A DNA stretch of 64,000 nt from Mesorhizobium qingshengii. Lineage in GTDB: Bacteria; Pseudomonadota; Alphaproteobacteria; Rhizobiales; Rhizobiaceae. Positions 17,943-25,730 of this stretch are shown here, in pieces. The position numbers and the translations under genes were made by a program. The notes beneath the pieces were generated by a model. It made no database searches. It saw nothing but the letters and a program-made list of their open reading frames with translations, and was not told the DNA's origin. The stretch lies in the NCBI RefSeq assembly GCF_900103325.1, contig NZ_FMXM01000005.1, positions 372,001 through 436,000 on the forward strand. The letters are read 5' to 3'. Within the stretch, counting starts at the first letter, position 1. Each line of letters starts with the position of its first letter.

Positions 17943-18009
17943 TACGATGTCCTCGCGATCTGATTTGGCGGGAGTCTTGCCACTCCCTGACGTGGCCGGC
18001 AACTGAATC

Positions 18010-18447
18010 CTATGTCGCAGCCGGCTGGGCGAGGCGCGCCCGGGCAAAGCGCGCAACGATGATGCCGGCGATCACCGCCGCGACGAAGATCGGTGTTGCG
18101 GAATAGCCGAGACCAAGCGCAGGGATGGCACCGCCGGGGCAGAAGCCGGCAATGCCCCAGCCGATGCCGAAGACGGCGGCGCCGCCGACCAGCTCCGCGT
18201 CGATTGCGCGTTTCGTTGGCAGCGCGAAGGCGGTTTCGAACACAGGCGCCTTGCGGCGGCGGAACACCAGGCGGTAACCGGCGAAGGCGATGGCGAGGCC
18301 GCCGCCCATGACGAAGATCAGGCTTGGATCCCAGGTGCCGGCAAGATCGAAGAAGTTCAGCACCTTGGCTGGGTTGATCATTCCGGAAACGGTAATGCCG
18401 AGGCCGAAGACGCCGCCAATCAGGAAGGCCGAGACGAGCTTGCTCAT
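18010..18447 (-). CDS. YeeE/YedE-family membrane protein (half-transporter, second gene)
   Basis: A 145-residue inner-membrane protein with about four hydrophobic helices. It contains the conserved [12 protein letters not shown] motif near residue 105, whose Cys is thought to relay sulfur species in YeeE-type thiosulfate or sulfur importers. It begins 4 bases downstream of its partner gene, and the two half-length proteins together would equal one full YeeE. It resembles the PmpA/PmpB pairs seen in sulfide-responsive operons. Whether it moves sulfur compounds in or out cannot be read from the sequence. Confidence 0.82.
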   Translation of the reverse strand: MSKLVSAFLIGGVFGLGITVSGMINPAKVLNFFDLAGTWDPSLIFVMGGGLAIAFAGYRLVFRRRKAPVFETAFALPTKRAIDAELVGGAAVFGIGWGIAGFCPGGAIPALGLGYSATPIFVAAVIAGIIVARFARARLAQPAAT

Positions 18448-18451
18448 GGCC

Positions 18452-18874
18452 TCAGCCCCCGATCACGTGGCGAACAAGGAACACGGTGGCGAAGGCGGTC
18501 ATCATGAAGGTCGCGACGGCAATGATGGAGGGTGGCGACAGCCGCGCCATGCCGCAAATGCCGTGGCCGCTCGGGCAGCCGCCGCCGAAATGCACGCCGA
18601 TGCCGACCAGGAAGCCGCCACCGACAAGAGCCAGCGTCGGCACCGGCACGCTGAAGGCGATGTGCCCGCCAATGGCTTGATAGAGAAGTGGCGCCACCAC
18701 GGCGCCGGCGAGAAAGGCGGCCCGCCAAAGCCATTCAGAAGCAAGCGGCGGGATGACGCCGGTCAGGATGCCGGTCATCCCGGCAATCCGGCCATGCAAC
18801 GCCATCAAAAGCACTGCCGACAGGCCGATGAGGGCGCCGCCAAGCAGCGACTGGAAGGGCGTGGAGTCTGTCAT
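18452..18874 (-). CDS. YeeE/YedE-family membrane protein (half-transporter, first gene)
   Basis: A 140-residue inner-membrane protein with about four helices and the partner motif FGGGCPSGHGICGMARL, which has two Cys. The ATG at 18874 (MTDSTPFQ) is chosen because the upstream extension is polar and unlike the family. It leads a three-gene unit with the second half-transporter and the DUF442 protein. A perfect 16-bp palindrome lies about 23 bases upstream of its start and may be an operator. Confidence 0.82.
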   Translation of the reverse strand: MTDSTPFQSLLGGALIGLSAVLLMALHGRIAGMTGILTGVIPPLASEWLWRAAFLAGAVVAPLLYQAIGGHIAFSVPVPTLALVGGGFLVGIGVHFGGGCPSGHGICGMARLSPPSIIAVATFMMTAFATVFLVRHVIGG

Positions 18875-18896
18875 GGCAACGCTTTCGATCCGCGGT

Positions 18897-18912
18897 CGAT
18901 CCGCGCGGATCG
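18897..18912. promoter_or_regulatory. perfect 16-bp palindrome upstream of the sulfur module
   Basis: CGATCCGCGCGGATCG reads the same on both strands. It sits just upstream of the first YeeE/YedE gene, where an operator would be expected. It is GC-rich and unlike the AT-rich sites described for BigR, so a different regulator is implied if it is functional. Confidence 0.45.
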
Positions 18913-18977
18913 ATACCAGAGCGCAGATAGACTTTTCCGGCGGAGAATCCAACTCGCGCTGCCCGGAGCGGAAACGG

Positions 18978-19003
18978 AAAAGCGGAGATTGGCTCCGCCT
19001 TTC
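18978..19003 (-). terminator. terminator after the zinc transporter operon
   Basis: On the minus strand GCGGAG and CTCCGC arms (18982-18987 and 18993-18998) close a 5-base loop, followed by TTTT. It lies 15-40 bases after the stop codon of the binding-protein gene. Confidence 0.65.
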
Positions 19004-19017
19004 CGAGGCGGCCCGCG

Positions 19018-19959
19018 TCAGCTGCCGAGAATGGCGCCTTTGATCTGACGGATGTTGTTGTGCATCATGTCGATATAGGTCGAAGCCGGGCCATCGGGCT
19101 GCGACAACGCATCCGAATAGAGCGTGCCGCCTACCTTGATGCCGGTTTCGCTGGCGATCTGCTCGATCAGGCGCGGGTTGGTGATGTTCTCGACGAAGAT
19201 CGCCGCGGCCTTGTCCTGCTTCACCTGGGTGACCAGCTTGGCGACGTCGGCCGCCGACGGTTCGGAGTCGGTCGAGATGCCTTGCGGGGCGAGGAAGATC
19301 AGGCCGTATTCGTGTTCGAAATAGCCGAAGGCGTCGTGCGAGGTGATGACCACGCGCTTCTCCTCGGGGATCGACTGGATCGCGGCTTTCACTTCGCCCT
19401 CCAGCGCATCGAGTTTCTTGATGTAGGCGGCGGCGTTGGTCTCGTAGCTGACACAGCCCTCGGAGTCGGCCGCGCAGAAGGCTTCGGCGATGTTGTTCAC
19501 ATAGATCCTGGCATTGGCGATCGACTGGAAGGCGTGCGGATCGGTGACCGTCTTGCCGCCGCCGGTACCGGCGCCCTCGGCCGCGTCGGCGTCGGCGAAT
19601 TCAGGTTTGAAATCGATCGGCGTCACGCCCTTGGTCAGGGTGACGATCGATGCCTTGGTGGCGCTGGCATCGACCAGCCGCTGCAGAAATCCTTCGAAAT
19701 GCAGGCCGTTGACCAGCACGATGTCGGCCTTGGCCATGGCCACCGCGTCGGTCGGGCTCGGTTCATACACATGAGCGTCGCCATCCGGCCCGACGATGGT
19801 GGTCACATCGATGCGGTCGCCGCCGACATTTTTGGCGAAATCGGCGATGACGGTGAAGCTGGCGACCACTTTCAGCGGTGCCGCGAAAGCCGACGATGTG
19901 CCGAAGGCGATTAATGTTATAACGCTCATTGCCAGGGCGGCACGGATCGATTTCAGCAT
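19018..19959 (-). CDS. aztC: zinc ABC transporter substrate-binding protein, AztC-like
   Basis: A 313-residue cluster A-I metal-binding protein with a signal peptide (1-26). Metal ligands are predicted at H63 (GDAHVY), H142 (TDPHAF), H208 (TSHDAF) and D283 (LYSDAL), the three-His-one-Asp set of zinc-binding AztC proteins. C162 and C169 could form a disulfide. The flexible loop before H142 is Gly/Ala/Asp-rich and has no His, unlike the His-rich loop of ZnuA. It is the last gene of a three-gene operon after the ATPase and permease. Manganese cannot be excluded, but the ligand set and the zinc-type operator upstream favour zinc. Confidence 0.82.
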   Translation of the reverse strand: MLKSIRAALAMSVITLIAFGTSSAFAAPLKVVASFTVIADFAKNVGGDRIDVTTIVGPDGDAHVYEPSPTDAVAMAKADIVLVNGLHFEGFLQRLVDASATKASIVTLTKGVTPIDFKPEFADADAAEGAGTGGGKTVTDPHAFQSIANARIYVNNIAEAFCAADSEGCVSYETNAAAYIKKLDALEGEVKAAIQSIPEEKRVVITSHDAFGYFEHEYGLIFLAPQGISTDSEPSAADVAKLVTQVKQDKAAAIFVENITNPRLIEQIASETGIKVGGTLYSDALSQPDGPASTYIDMMHNNIRQIKGAILGS

Positions 19960-19992
19960 AAGCGGGTCTCCTTCTAGGGGGATGGGTGAGGA

Positions 19993-20868
19993 TCAGGCCG
20001 TTCTGTGGCGGTGATGGATGATGCGCGAGCGCAAAATGCCGCGCGTGCCGAACAGGATCGAGGCGAAATAGACGACGCCGGCGGACAGGATGATGGCCGG
20101 GCCGGACGGCAGCGACGCGTGATAGGACAAGAGCAGCCCGGCGACGCAGGAAGCAAAGCCGATCAGCACCGCCAGCACGCACATCGGCTCGACGCGCACG
20201 GTCCAGAAGCGGGCGGCGGCGGCGGGCAGCATCATCAGTCCGACTGACAGCAAGGTACCGAGCGCCTGGAAGCCGCCGACGAGGTTCAGCACGACGAGGC
20301 CGAGAAAGATGAAATGCACAGGGCTCCCCAAGCGGCTAACCGAACGCAGGAACAGCGGATCGAGGCACTCGGCGACCAGTGCCCGCCAGAAGATGGCGAG
20401 GCTGACCAAAGTCACCGCGACGATGCCGCCGATCAGCGTCAGCGCTTCATTGTTGAGCGCCAGCACGGTGCCGAACAGCACATGCATGAGATCGACGCTT
20501 GAGCCGCGGATCGACACCATCAGCACACCGATGGCGAGTGAAATCAGATAGAAGGCCGCCATCGAGGCATCCTCGCGCTGGATGGTGAAGCGCGAGACAG
20601 CACCGGCGCCGAGCGCGACGACGATGCCGGCGATCAGGCCGCCAATGGTCATCGGCAGGATTTCCAGCCCATAGAGCAGGAAGCCGGCGGCCGCACCCGG
20701 AAGAATGGCATGCGCCATGGCGTCGCCCGACAGGCTCATGCGCCGCAGCATCAGGAAGACGCCGACCGGGCAAGCCCCGAGCGACAGCATCAGCGAGCCG
20801 ACAAGTGCCCGCTGCATGAAGCCGAAGTCGGCGAACGGCGCGATGAAGAGACCGTAAAGCATGTCCAT
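19993..20868 (-). CDS. aztB: zinc/manganese ABC transporter permease, AztB-like
   Basis: A 291-residue permease of the ABC-3 family with about eight hydrophobic helices. It contains the coupling-loop segment SLSGDAMAHAILPGAAAGF near residue 45, typical of ZnuB/AztB permeases. Its ATG overlaps the TGA of the ATPase gene by one base (TGATG), so translation is coupled. It forms the membrane channel for the metal delivered by the binding protein encoded next. Confidence 0.88.
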   Translation of the reverse strand: MDMLYGLFIAPFADFGFMQRALVGSLMLSLGACPVGVFLMLRRMSLSGDAMAHAILPGAAAGFLLYGLEILPMTIGGLIAGIVVALGAGAVSRFTIQREDASMAAFYLISLAIGVLMVSIRGSSVDLMHVLFGTVLALNNEALTLIGGIVAVTLVSLAIFWRALVAECLDPLFLRSVSRLGSPVHFIFLGLVVLNLVGGFQALGTLLSVGLMMLPAAAARFWTVRVEPMCVLAVLIGFASCVAGLLLSYHASLPSGPAIILSAGVVYFASILFGTRGILRSRIIHHRHRTA

Positions 20869-21695
20869 CAGGCAGCCCTCGGCCCGGCGCCGTGATGGTG
20901 ATCATGGCTATGATCATGTGCATGCCCATGCCCATGACTGTGATCATGGGCATGATCGTGGCCCTCCGGCTCGCACCAGGGCGCGTTCTCTTCCCAGGCC
21001 TCGTGGAAGCGGCGGGCGCGCAGCAGGTTTTCCGGCTTCAGTGTCTCCCTGGTCTCGCCCCATGCGATTGGCTGGCGCGCCAGCAGCAGCGTTTCGGGGA
21101 AATTCTGGCGCACCAGGTCCAGATCATGGACCACCACCATGATGGTGCGTTCCTCGCCATGCCAGCGCTTGATCAGTGCGATCAGGTCGCCCACCGTCTT
21201 GGCGTCGACGGCGTTGAACGGCTCGTCGAGCAGGATGAGGTTGGCGTCTTGCAACAGCACGCGGGCAAACAGCGTCCGCTGCAATTGGCCGCCCGACAGA
21301 GTGTCGATCGGACGTTTTTCGAAGCCGCCGAGGCCGACCGCCATCAGCGCCTGGCTGACGTCATCGCGATCTTCCTTGGTGTAGCGGCCGAGCAGGCCGC
21401 GTCTCGGCCACAGGCCAAGCGAGACCAGATCGACGACGCGGGCGGGAAAGGAGCGGTCGAGTTCCGATTGCTGCGGCAGGTAGGCGGCACGCACCCCGGG
21501 CGCACGGATGACCTCGCCGGCCATCGGTTTCAAGACGCCGACAATGCCTTTCATCAGCGTCGATTTGCCGGAGCCGTTGGCGCCGACCACGGCTGTCAGC
21601 GAGCCCTTGCGGATGGTGCCGTCGAGATGATGGATCGCCGGGTGGCTGCCGTAGCCAAGCGTCAGGTCGCGGAATGTCAGGCAGGTCTGGGTCAT
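20868..21695 (-). CDS. aztA: zinc ABC transporter ATPase with His-rich C-terminus, AztA-like
   Basis: A 275-residue ATP-binding protein. Walker A is GANGSGKST, the signature LSGGQLQR, and Walker B LILLDEPFNAVD, all intact. The last 30 or so residues alternate His with Asp/Gly/Ala (for example HDHAHDHSHGHGHAHDHS), a likely cytoplasmic zinc-binding tail. The start at 21695 (MTQTCLTF) is chosen because domain similarity begins there. It is the first gene of the ATPase-permease-binding-protein operon, and a Zur-box-like palindrome lies 54-71 bases upstream. Confidence 0.88.
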   Translation of the reverse strand: MTQTCLTFRDLTLGYGSHPAIHHLDGTIRKGSLTAVVGANGSGKSTLMKGIVGVLKPMAGEVIRAPGVRAAYLPQQSELDRSFPARVVDLVSLGLWPRRGLLGRYTKEDRDDVSQALMAVGLGGFEKRPIDTLSGGQLQRTLFARVLLQDANLILLDEPFNAVDAKTVGDLIALIKRWHGEERTIMVVVHDLDLVRQNFPETLLLARQPIAWGETRETLKPENLLRARRFHEAWEENAPWCEPEGHDHAHDHSHGHGHAHDHSHDHHHGAGPRAA

Positions 21696-21748
21696 GTCGT
21701 TCCATGGGGGCGGCGAAATCCGGCTGCTGCCAGCGATCGATTGGATAT

Positions 21749-21766
21749 GTGATGTTATTACATTAG
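21749..21766. promoter_or_regulatory. candidate Zur box upstream of the zinc transporter operon
   Basis: GTGATGTTATTACATTAG is an imperfect palindrome around ATGT-ACAT half-sites (12 of 18 positions symmetric) in an otherwise GC-rich region. It resembles the AT-rich palindromes bound by Zur repressors in alphaproteobacteria and lies in the promoter region of the aztA-type gene, between it and the divergent RidA gene. Confidence 0.6.
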
Positions 21767-21921
21767 TCAACAAGCCGCTCGAGTGGAGTTTCTGCTGCCG
21801 GGTCAACTTGCTGTGTTCAGGTGCAATACGCCGTTGGCCCAAGGGGATTTGACCGGGCGGCCTTGCCCGAAGCCGGCGGCAACTCTAAACAGGCGCCACC
21901 GATAACAGGAAGGAACGCCCC

Positions 21922-22266
21922 ATGAGCATTCGTCGCATCGATGTTGGCCCGCGCATGAGCCAGATCGTCATTCACGGAGATACCGTCTATCTGGCCGGTC
22001 AGGTTGGTCAGCCGGGCGGGAACGTTGCTTCGCAGACCAGGGACATCCTGTCGGCCGTCGATGAACTGCTGGCCAAGGCCGGTTCGGACAAGACCAAGAT
22101 CCTGCAGGCGATCATCTGGCTGGCCGACATGAGCACCTTTGCCGAAATGAACTCGGAATGGGACAAGTGGGTGCCCCAGGGCAACACTCCGGCCCGCGCC
22201 ACCGGTGAAGCAAAGCTCGCCGGACCGGAATATCTGGTCGAGATCATCATCACGGCGGCGATCTGA
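21922..22266 (+). CDS. RidA-family protein (reactive imine/enamine deaminase)
   Basis: A 114-residue YjgF/YER057c/UK114-family protein that likely hydrolyses reactive enamine/imine intermediates in the cytoplasm as a trimer. The conserved Arg is in PARATGEAKLAGPEYLVEI near residue 93, followed by a Glu at the expected spacing. The first residues (MSIRRIDVGPRMSQ) are typical of a non-RidA Rid subgroup common in proteobacteria, so full activity on 2-aminoacrylate is not certain. It is divergent from the zinc transporter and convergent with hutC, with a terminator hairpin between. Confidence 0.88.
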   Translation: MSIRRIDVGPRMSQIVIHGDTVYLAGQVGQPGGNVASQTRDILSAVDELLAKAGSDKTKILQAIIWLADMSTFAEMNSEWDKWVPQGNTPARATGEAKLAGPEYLVEIIITAAI

Positions 22267-22280
22267 GCGCCAGTGCTTTG

Positions 22281-22303
22281 CCTTCTCCCACAAGGGGAGA
22301 AGG
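22281..22303. terminator. hairpin terminator between the RidA gene and hutC
   Basis: CCTTCTCCC (22281-22289) pairs with GGGAGAAGG (22295-22303) around a 5-base loop, between two convergent genes. The same arms recur after ndvA at 41928-41952. Confidence 0.6.
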
Positions 22304-22310
22304 TATGGCG

Positions 22311-23051
22311 CTACCCCTGCGAGGGCCGAAACCGGGCCACCAGCGTGTGGCTCTCGGCCGCGTAGGTAAAGCGGACGTGGGTGATCGGATGTTCGGCGCT
22401 CCATGTCCGACGCTCGACCACCAGGCAAGGCGCGCCGGCCTCGATGTCGAGCGCCGCCGCGATGTGCCTGTCGGCGGCAACCGCGCGGATGCGGTGCTCG
22501 GCCTCGCTCCACGGCACGCGGCCGATCAGCCACGGGCCAGGCGCGATGGCCAGGAATTCCTCGTCGATCGCTTCTGGCACGGCGGCCAGGTTGATCAGCC
22601 GCTGCTCATGCGCGAACGGCCGCTTGCCGGCGAAATGCCGGCATTCCAGCGCCAGCACCGATCCGATGGCCTCGAGCTCCAGCAAACTGCGATCCTCGGC
22701 GCTGCTGCGCCTCTTGTGCCGCGCCACGCGCTCGTAGCGATAGGGCAGGCCAAGCGCCTCGACCTCGATCCGGATGTCGTGGATTTCCAGCACAGCCGCC
22801 TGTGATTGTGGCCGGCGGACGAAGCTGCCCGAGCGGCGGCGGCGTTCGATCAGTCCGGCCTTGGCCAACTGAGACAGCGCCTTGTTCACGGTCATGCGCG
22901 AGCAATTGTACTCGGTCGTCAATTCGTGTTCGAACGGGATGCGGTGACCGGGCGCCCAGGCGCCGGACAGGATTTTCTCGCTGATATCGGACAGGATGCG
23001 CTGGTGCAGCGAGCCGCCACCTTCCGCATCCGCCGTCTCGATCACGCTCAT
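22311..23051 (-). CDS. hutC: histidine utilisation repressor HutC (GntR family)
   Basis: A 246-residue GntR/HutC-type regulator. An N-terminal winged helix (IPFEHELTTEYNCSRMTVNKALSQLAKAGLIERRRRSGSFV) is followed by a UTRA ligand-binding domain (about 85-240), which in this family senses urocanate. Its ATG overlaps the TGA of hutF by 4 bases (ATGA), so the two are translationally coupled and transcribed together. It should repress both arms of the locus through the palindrome between hutF and hutI. Confidence 0.93.
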   Translation of the reverse strand: MSVIETADAEGGGSLHQRILSDISEKILSGAWAPGHRIPFEHELTTEYNCSRMTVNKALSQLAKAGLIERRRRSGSFVRRPQSQAAVLEIHDIRIEVEALGLPYRYERVARHKRRSSAEDRSLLELEAIGSVLALECRHFAGKRPFAHEQRLINLAAVPEAIDEEFLAIAPGPWLIGRVPWSEAEHRIRAVAADRHIAAALDIEAGAPCLVVERRTWSAEHPITHVRFTYAAESHTLVARFRPSQG

Positions 23052-24400
23052 GCCGAGAGCGCCGTCATCACGTTGCGAAAACGCTCGGCGATGGCCTCGC
23101 GCCCTGCATGCCGGCCGCCGCTGACCTGTTTTTTGCCATGCACCCAAACGCAGTCGGCCTTGCTGCCATTGGCGAAGATCCAGGCATCGAGGATCGCGTC
23201 ACCCGTCTTGCCGGCCAATGAGGGGGCATTGGCATCGAGCGAGACGAGATCGGCGGATGCGCCGGCGGAAATCTCGGACGCGCCGGCACCAAGGGCGGCG
23301 CTGCCGCCGTCAACTGCGGCGTCGAACAACGCGCGACCGGTCGAGCCACCGGCGACCGCCAGCACATTGCGGGCACGATGCGCGAGGCGTTGCGAATATT
23401 CGAGCTGACGCAACTCGTCGGGCAAGCCGATCAGGACGTTGGAATCGGAACCGACGCCAAAACGGCCGCCATGTTCTGTAAACAGCGGCGCGGCGAAGGT
23501 GCCATCGCCGAGATTGGCCTCGGTGATCGGGCAAAGGCCGGCGATGGCGCCGCTCTTCGCCATCCCGACCGTTTCCGCATCTGTCATGTGCGTGGCGTGG
23601 ATCAGGCACCAGCGCTGGTCGACCTTGGCATGGCCAAGCAGAAACTCGACCGGACGTGCGCCGGACCAGGCAAGGCAATCCTCGACTTCCTTCACCTGCT
23701 CGGCGATATGGATGTGGATTGGCCCATCGGGTGCCATCGCTGCAACCGCAGTGAGTTCCTCAGGTGTCGCGGCACGCAAACTGTGCGGGGCGACGCCGAC
23801 GACGGCTTGATTCAAAGTGCCAACGCATTCCCGGCTTTTCTCAACGAGCCGGGAGAACCGGTTCACATCGTTGATGAATCGCCGCTGGCCTTCATTGGGG
23901 GCCGCGCCGCCAAAAGAGGAGTGTGCGTAAAACACCGGCAGCAGCGTCAGGCCGATACCGGTTTCGCTGGCCGCAGCCGCGATCCGCTCTGCCATCTCGG
24001 CGAGGTTGGCGTAGGGTTTTCCGTCGCGGTCGTGATGCAGATAGTGAAATTCGCCGACTCGTGAAAAGCCCGCCTCCAGCATCTCGACATAGAGCTGCGC
24101 GGCAACTGCCTCGACCTGATCGGGCGTCATCGACAGCGCGAAACGATACATCACCTCCCGCCAGCTCCAGAAACTGTCGGCGGAGGGGCCGCGAAGCTCG
24201 GCCAATCCGGCCATGCCGCGCTGGAAGGCGTGGCTGTGCAGATTGGGCATGCCGGGCAGCAGGATAGAGTGGCGTTCGTCGCCAGCCAACGCAATGCTTT
24301 CAGGCTCGACAGTTGCGATGCATCCCTTGGCGAGGGTGATGCGCACATTGTTGTGCCAGCCATCGGGAAGGAGTGCCTGTTCCGCGAAGATATCAGTCAC
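23048..24400 (-). CDS. hutF: formimidoylglutamate deiminase
   Basis: A 450-residue amidohydrolase that deaminates N-formimino-L-glutamate to N-formylglutamate and ammonia, the first half of the five-step histidine route. The metal-binding HxH is H55/H57 in GMPNLHSHAF, with later metal His and Asp in IHIAEQ and GVGSDSNVL. The start codon is GTG (24398-24400) preceded by GGGAGAG. It is divergent from hutI, with the likely HutC operator between the two start codons, and is coupled to hutC downstream. Confidence 0.95.
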   Translation of the reverse strand: MTDIFAEQALLPDGWHNNVRITLAKGCIATVEPESIALAGDERHSILLPGMPNLHSHAFQRGMAGLAELRGPSADSFWSWREVMYRFALSMTPDQVEAVAAQLYVEMLEAGFSRVGEFHYLHHDRDGKPYANLAEMAERIAAAASETGIGLTLLPVFYAHSSFGGAAPNEGQRRFINDVNRFSRLVEKSRECVGTLNQAVVGVAPHSLRAATPEELTAVAAMAPDGPIHIHIAEQVKEVEDCLAWSGARPVEFLLGHAKVDQRWCLIHATHMTDAETVGMAKSGAIAGLCPITEANLGDGTFAAPLFTEHGGRFGVGSDSNVLIGLPDELRQLEYSQRLAHRARNVLAVAGGSTGRALFDAAVDGGSAALGAGASEISAGASADLVSLDANAPSLAGKTGDAILDAWIFANGSKADCVWVHGKKQVSGGRHAGREAIAERFRNVMTALSA

Positions 24401-24457
24401 TTTTCTCTCCCGTTCTCTGTTCTCATGCGATGATAGCGCTTGCAGTGTGTTTCAATA

Positions 24458-24469
24458 TGTATATACATA
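24458..24469. promoter_or_regulatory. candidate HutC operator
   Basis: ATGTATATACAT is a perfect 12-bp palindrome midway between the divergent starts of hutF (24400) and hutI (24495). HutC proteins bind TGTATATACA-like palindromes in other proteobacteria, and the location lets one site control both arms. Confidence 0.75.
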
Positions 24470-24494
24470 ATCGCCACCGATTGAAACGGAAAAG

Positions 24495-25730
24495 ATGATG
24501 GTTGCAGAGAGCAAAGGCCGGGCAGGGGGGCTTCGCCTGTGGCGCAATGCGCGCCTTGTCACCATGGCCGAAAGTTCTGCCGGACTTGGCGTTGTCGAAC
24601 ATGGCGCGGTCGCCGCGCGTGACGGCCGCATTGTCTACGCCGGTCCCGAATCGGAGATGCCCGCAACGCTTGCTCCGGACGAGACGGTCGATTGCGACGG
24701 CCGCTGGATCACGCCCGGCCTGATCGATTGCCACACCCATCTTGTTCACGCCGGCAACCGTGCAAACGAGTTCGAGATGCGGCTGGCCGGCGCCACCTAT
24801 GAAGAAGTCGCAAAAGCGGGCGGCGGCATTGTCTCCTCGGTCAAGTCGCTGCGTGCCGCCAGCCAGGATGAGTTGGTCGCGCAGTCGCTGCCTCGCCTCG
24901 ATGCGCTGATCGCCGAGGGCGTAACCACGGTTGAAGTAAAGTCCGGCTACGGGCTCGACCTCGAAAATGAGCAGAAGTCGCTGCGTGCCGCCCGCCAGCT
25001 GGGCGACAGGCGGCCGGTGACGATCCGCACAACCTTCCTTGGCGCCCATGCGCTGCCGCCGGAAGCCAAGGGCGACAAGGACGCCTTTATCGATCTGGTC
25101 GCAAAAGAAATTCTCCCGGCGGTCGCCGCCGAAGGGCTGGCCGATGCCGTCGACGGTTTTTGCGAAGGTATCGCTTTTTCGCCGGAGCAGATGGCGCGTG
25201 TCTTCGACGCCGCCAAAGCTGCCGGCCTGCCGGTCAAGCTTCATGCCGACCAACTGTCCAACCTGCATGGGGCCGAACTCGCCGCCCGCTACGGCGCGTT
25301 GTCGGCCGATCATCTCGAATATACCGATGAGGCCGGTGCGGCGGCGATGGCGAAGGCGGGAACCGTGGCGACGATCCTGCCCGGCGCCTATTACTTTATC
25401 CGCGAAACGAAGAAACCGCCGATCGGTCTGTTCCGACAGCACGGCGTCAGGATGGCTGTCGCCACCGACAACAATCCCGGCACCTCGCCGCTGACTTCGC
25501 TGCTTTTGACCATGAACATGGCGGCGACCTTGTTTGGCCTGACCGTCGATGAATGCCTTGCCGGCGTCACCCGCGAGGCCGCCCGTGCGCTGGGCCTGCT
25601 TGGCGAAACCGGCACGCTCGAAGCCGGCAAAACCGCCGACCTGGCGATCTGGGACATCGAGCGCCCCGCCGAACTCGTCTACCGCATGGGTTTCAACCCG
25701 CTGCATGCCCGTATCTGGAGAGGACAATGA
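24495..25730 (+). CDS. hutI: imidazolonepropionase
   Basis: A 411-residue amidohydrolase that opens the ring of 4-imidazolone-5-propionate to formiminoglutamate. H80 and H82 (IDCHTHLVH) are the metal-binding HxH pair; KLHADQLSN carries a further metal His, and [10 protein letters not shown] the metal Asp. It aligns across its length with HutI. Its stop overlaps the start of hutH (ATGA). First gene of the hutI-hutH-hutG-orf-hutU-hutD operon. Confidence 0.96.
   Translation: MMVAESKGRAGGLRLWRNARLVTMAESSAGLGVVEHGAVAARDGRIVYAGPESEMPATLAPDETVDCDGRWITPGLIDCHTHLVHAGNRANEFEMRLAGATYEEVAKAGGGIVSSVKSLRAASQDELVAQSLPRLDALIAEGVTTVEVKSGYGLDLENEQKSLRAARQLGDRRPVTIRTTFLGAHALPPEAKGDKDAFIDLVAKEILPAVAAEGLADAVDGFCEGIAFSPEQMARVFDAAKAAGLPVKLHADQLSNLHGAELAARYGALSADHLEYTDEAGAAAMAKAGTVATILPGAYYFIRETKKPPIGLFRQHGVRMAVATDNNPGTSPLTSLLLTMNMAATLFGLTVDECLAGVTREAARALGLLGETGTLEAGKTADLAIWDIERPAELVYRMGFNPLHARIWRGQ

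Noticed and set aside
18010-18874. The two YeeE/YedE genes as one gene broken by a frameshift
   Set aside because: Each half has its own start codon and its own Cys motif, and separate half-length genes are common in this family.
20881-20975. Repetitive CATG/CATGATC-rich stretch suggesting a DNA repeat or operator array
   Set aside because: It is the reverse complement of the codons for the His/Asp-rich tail of the zinc ATPase; the periodicity follows from the protein sequence.
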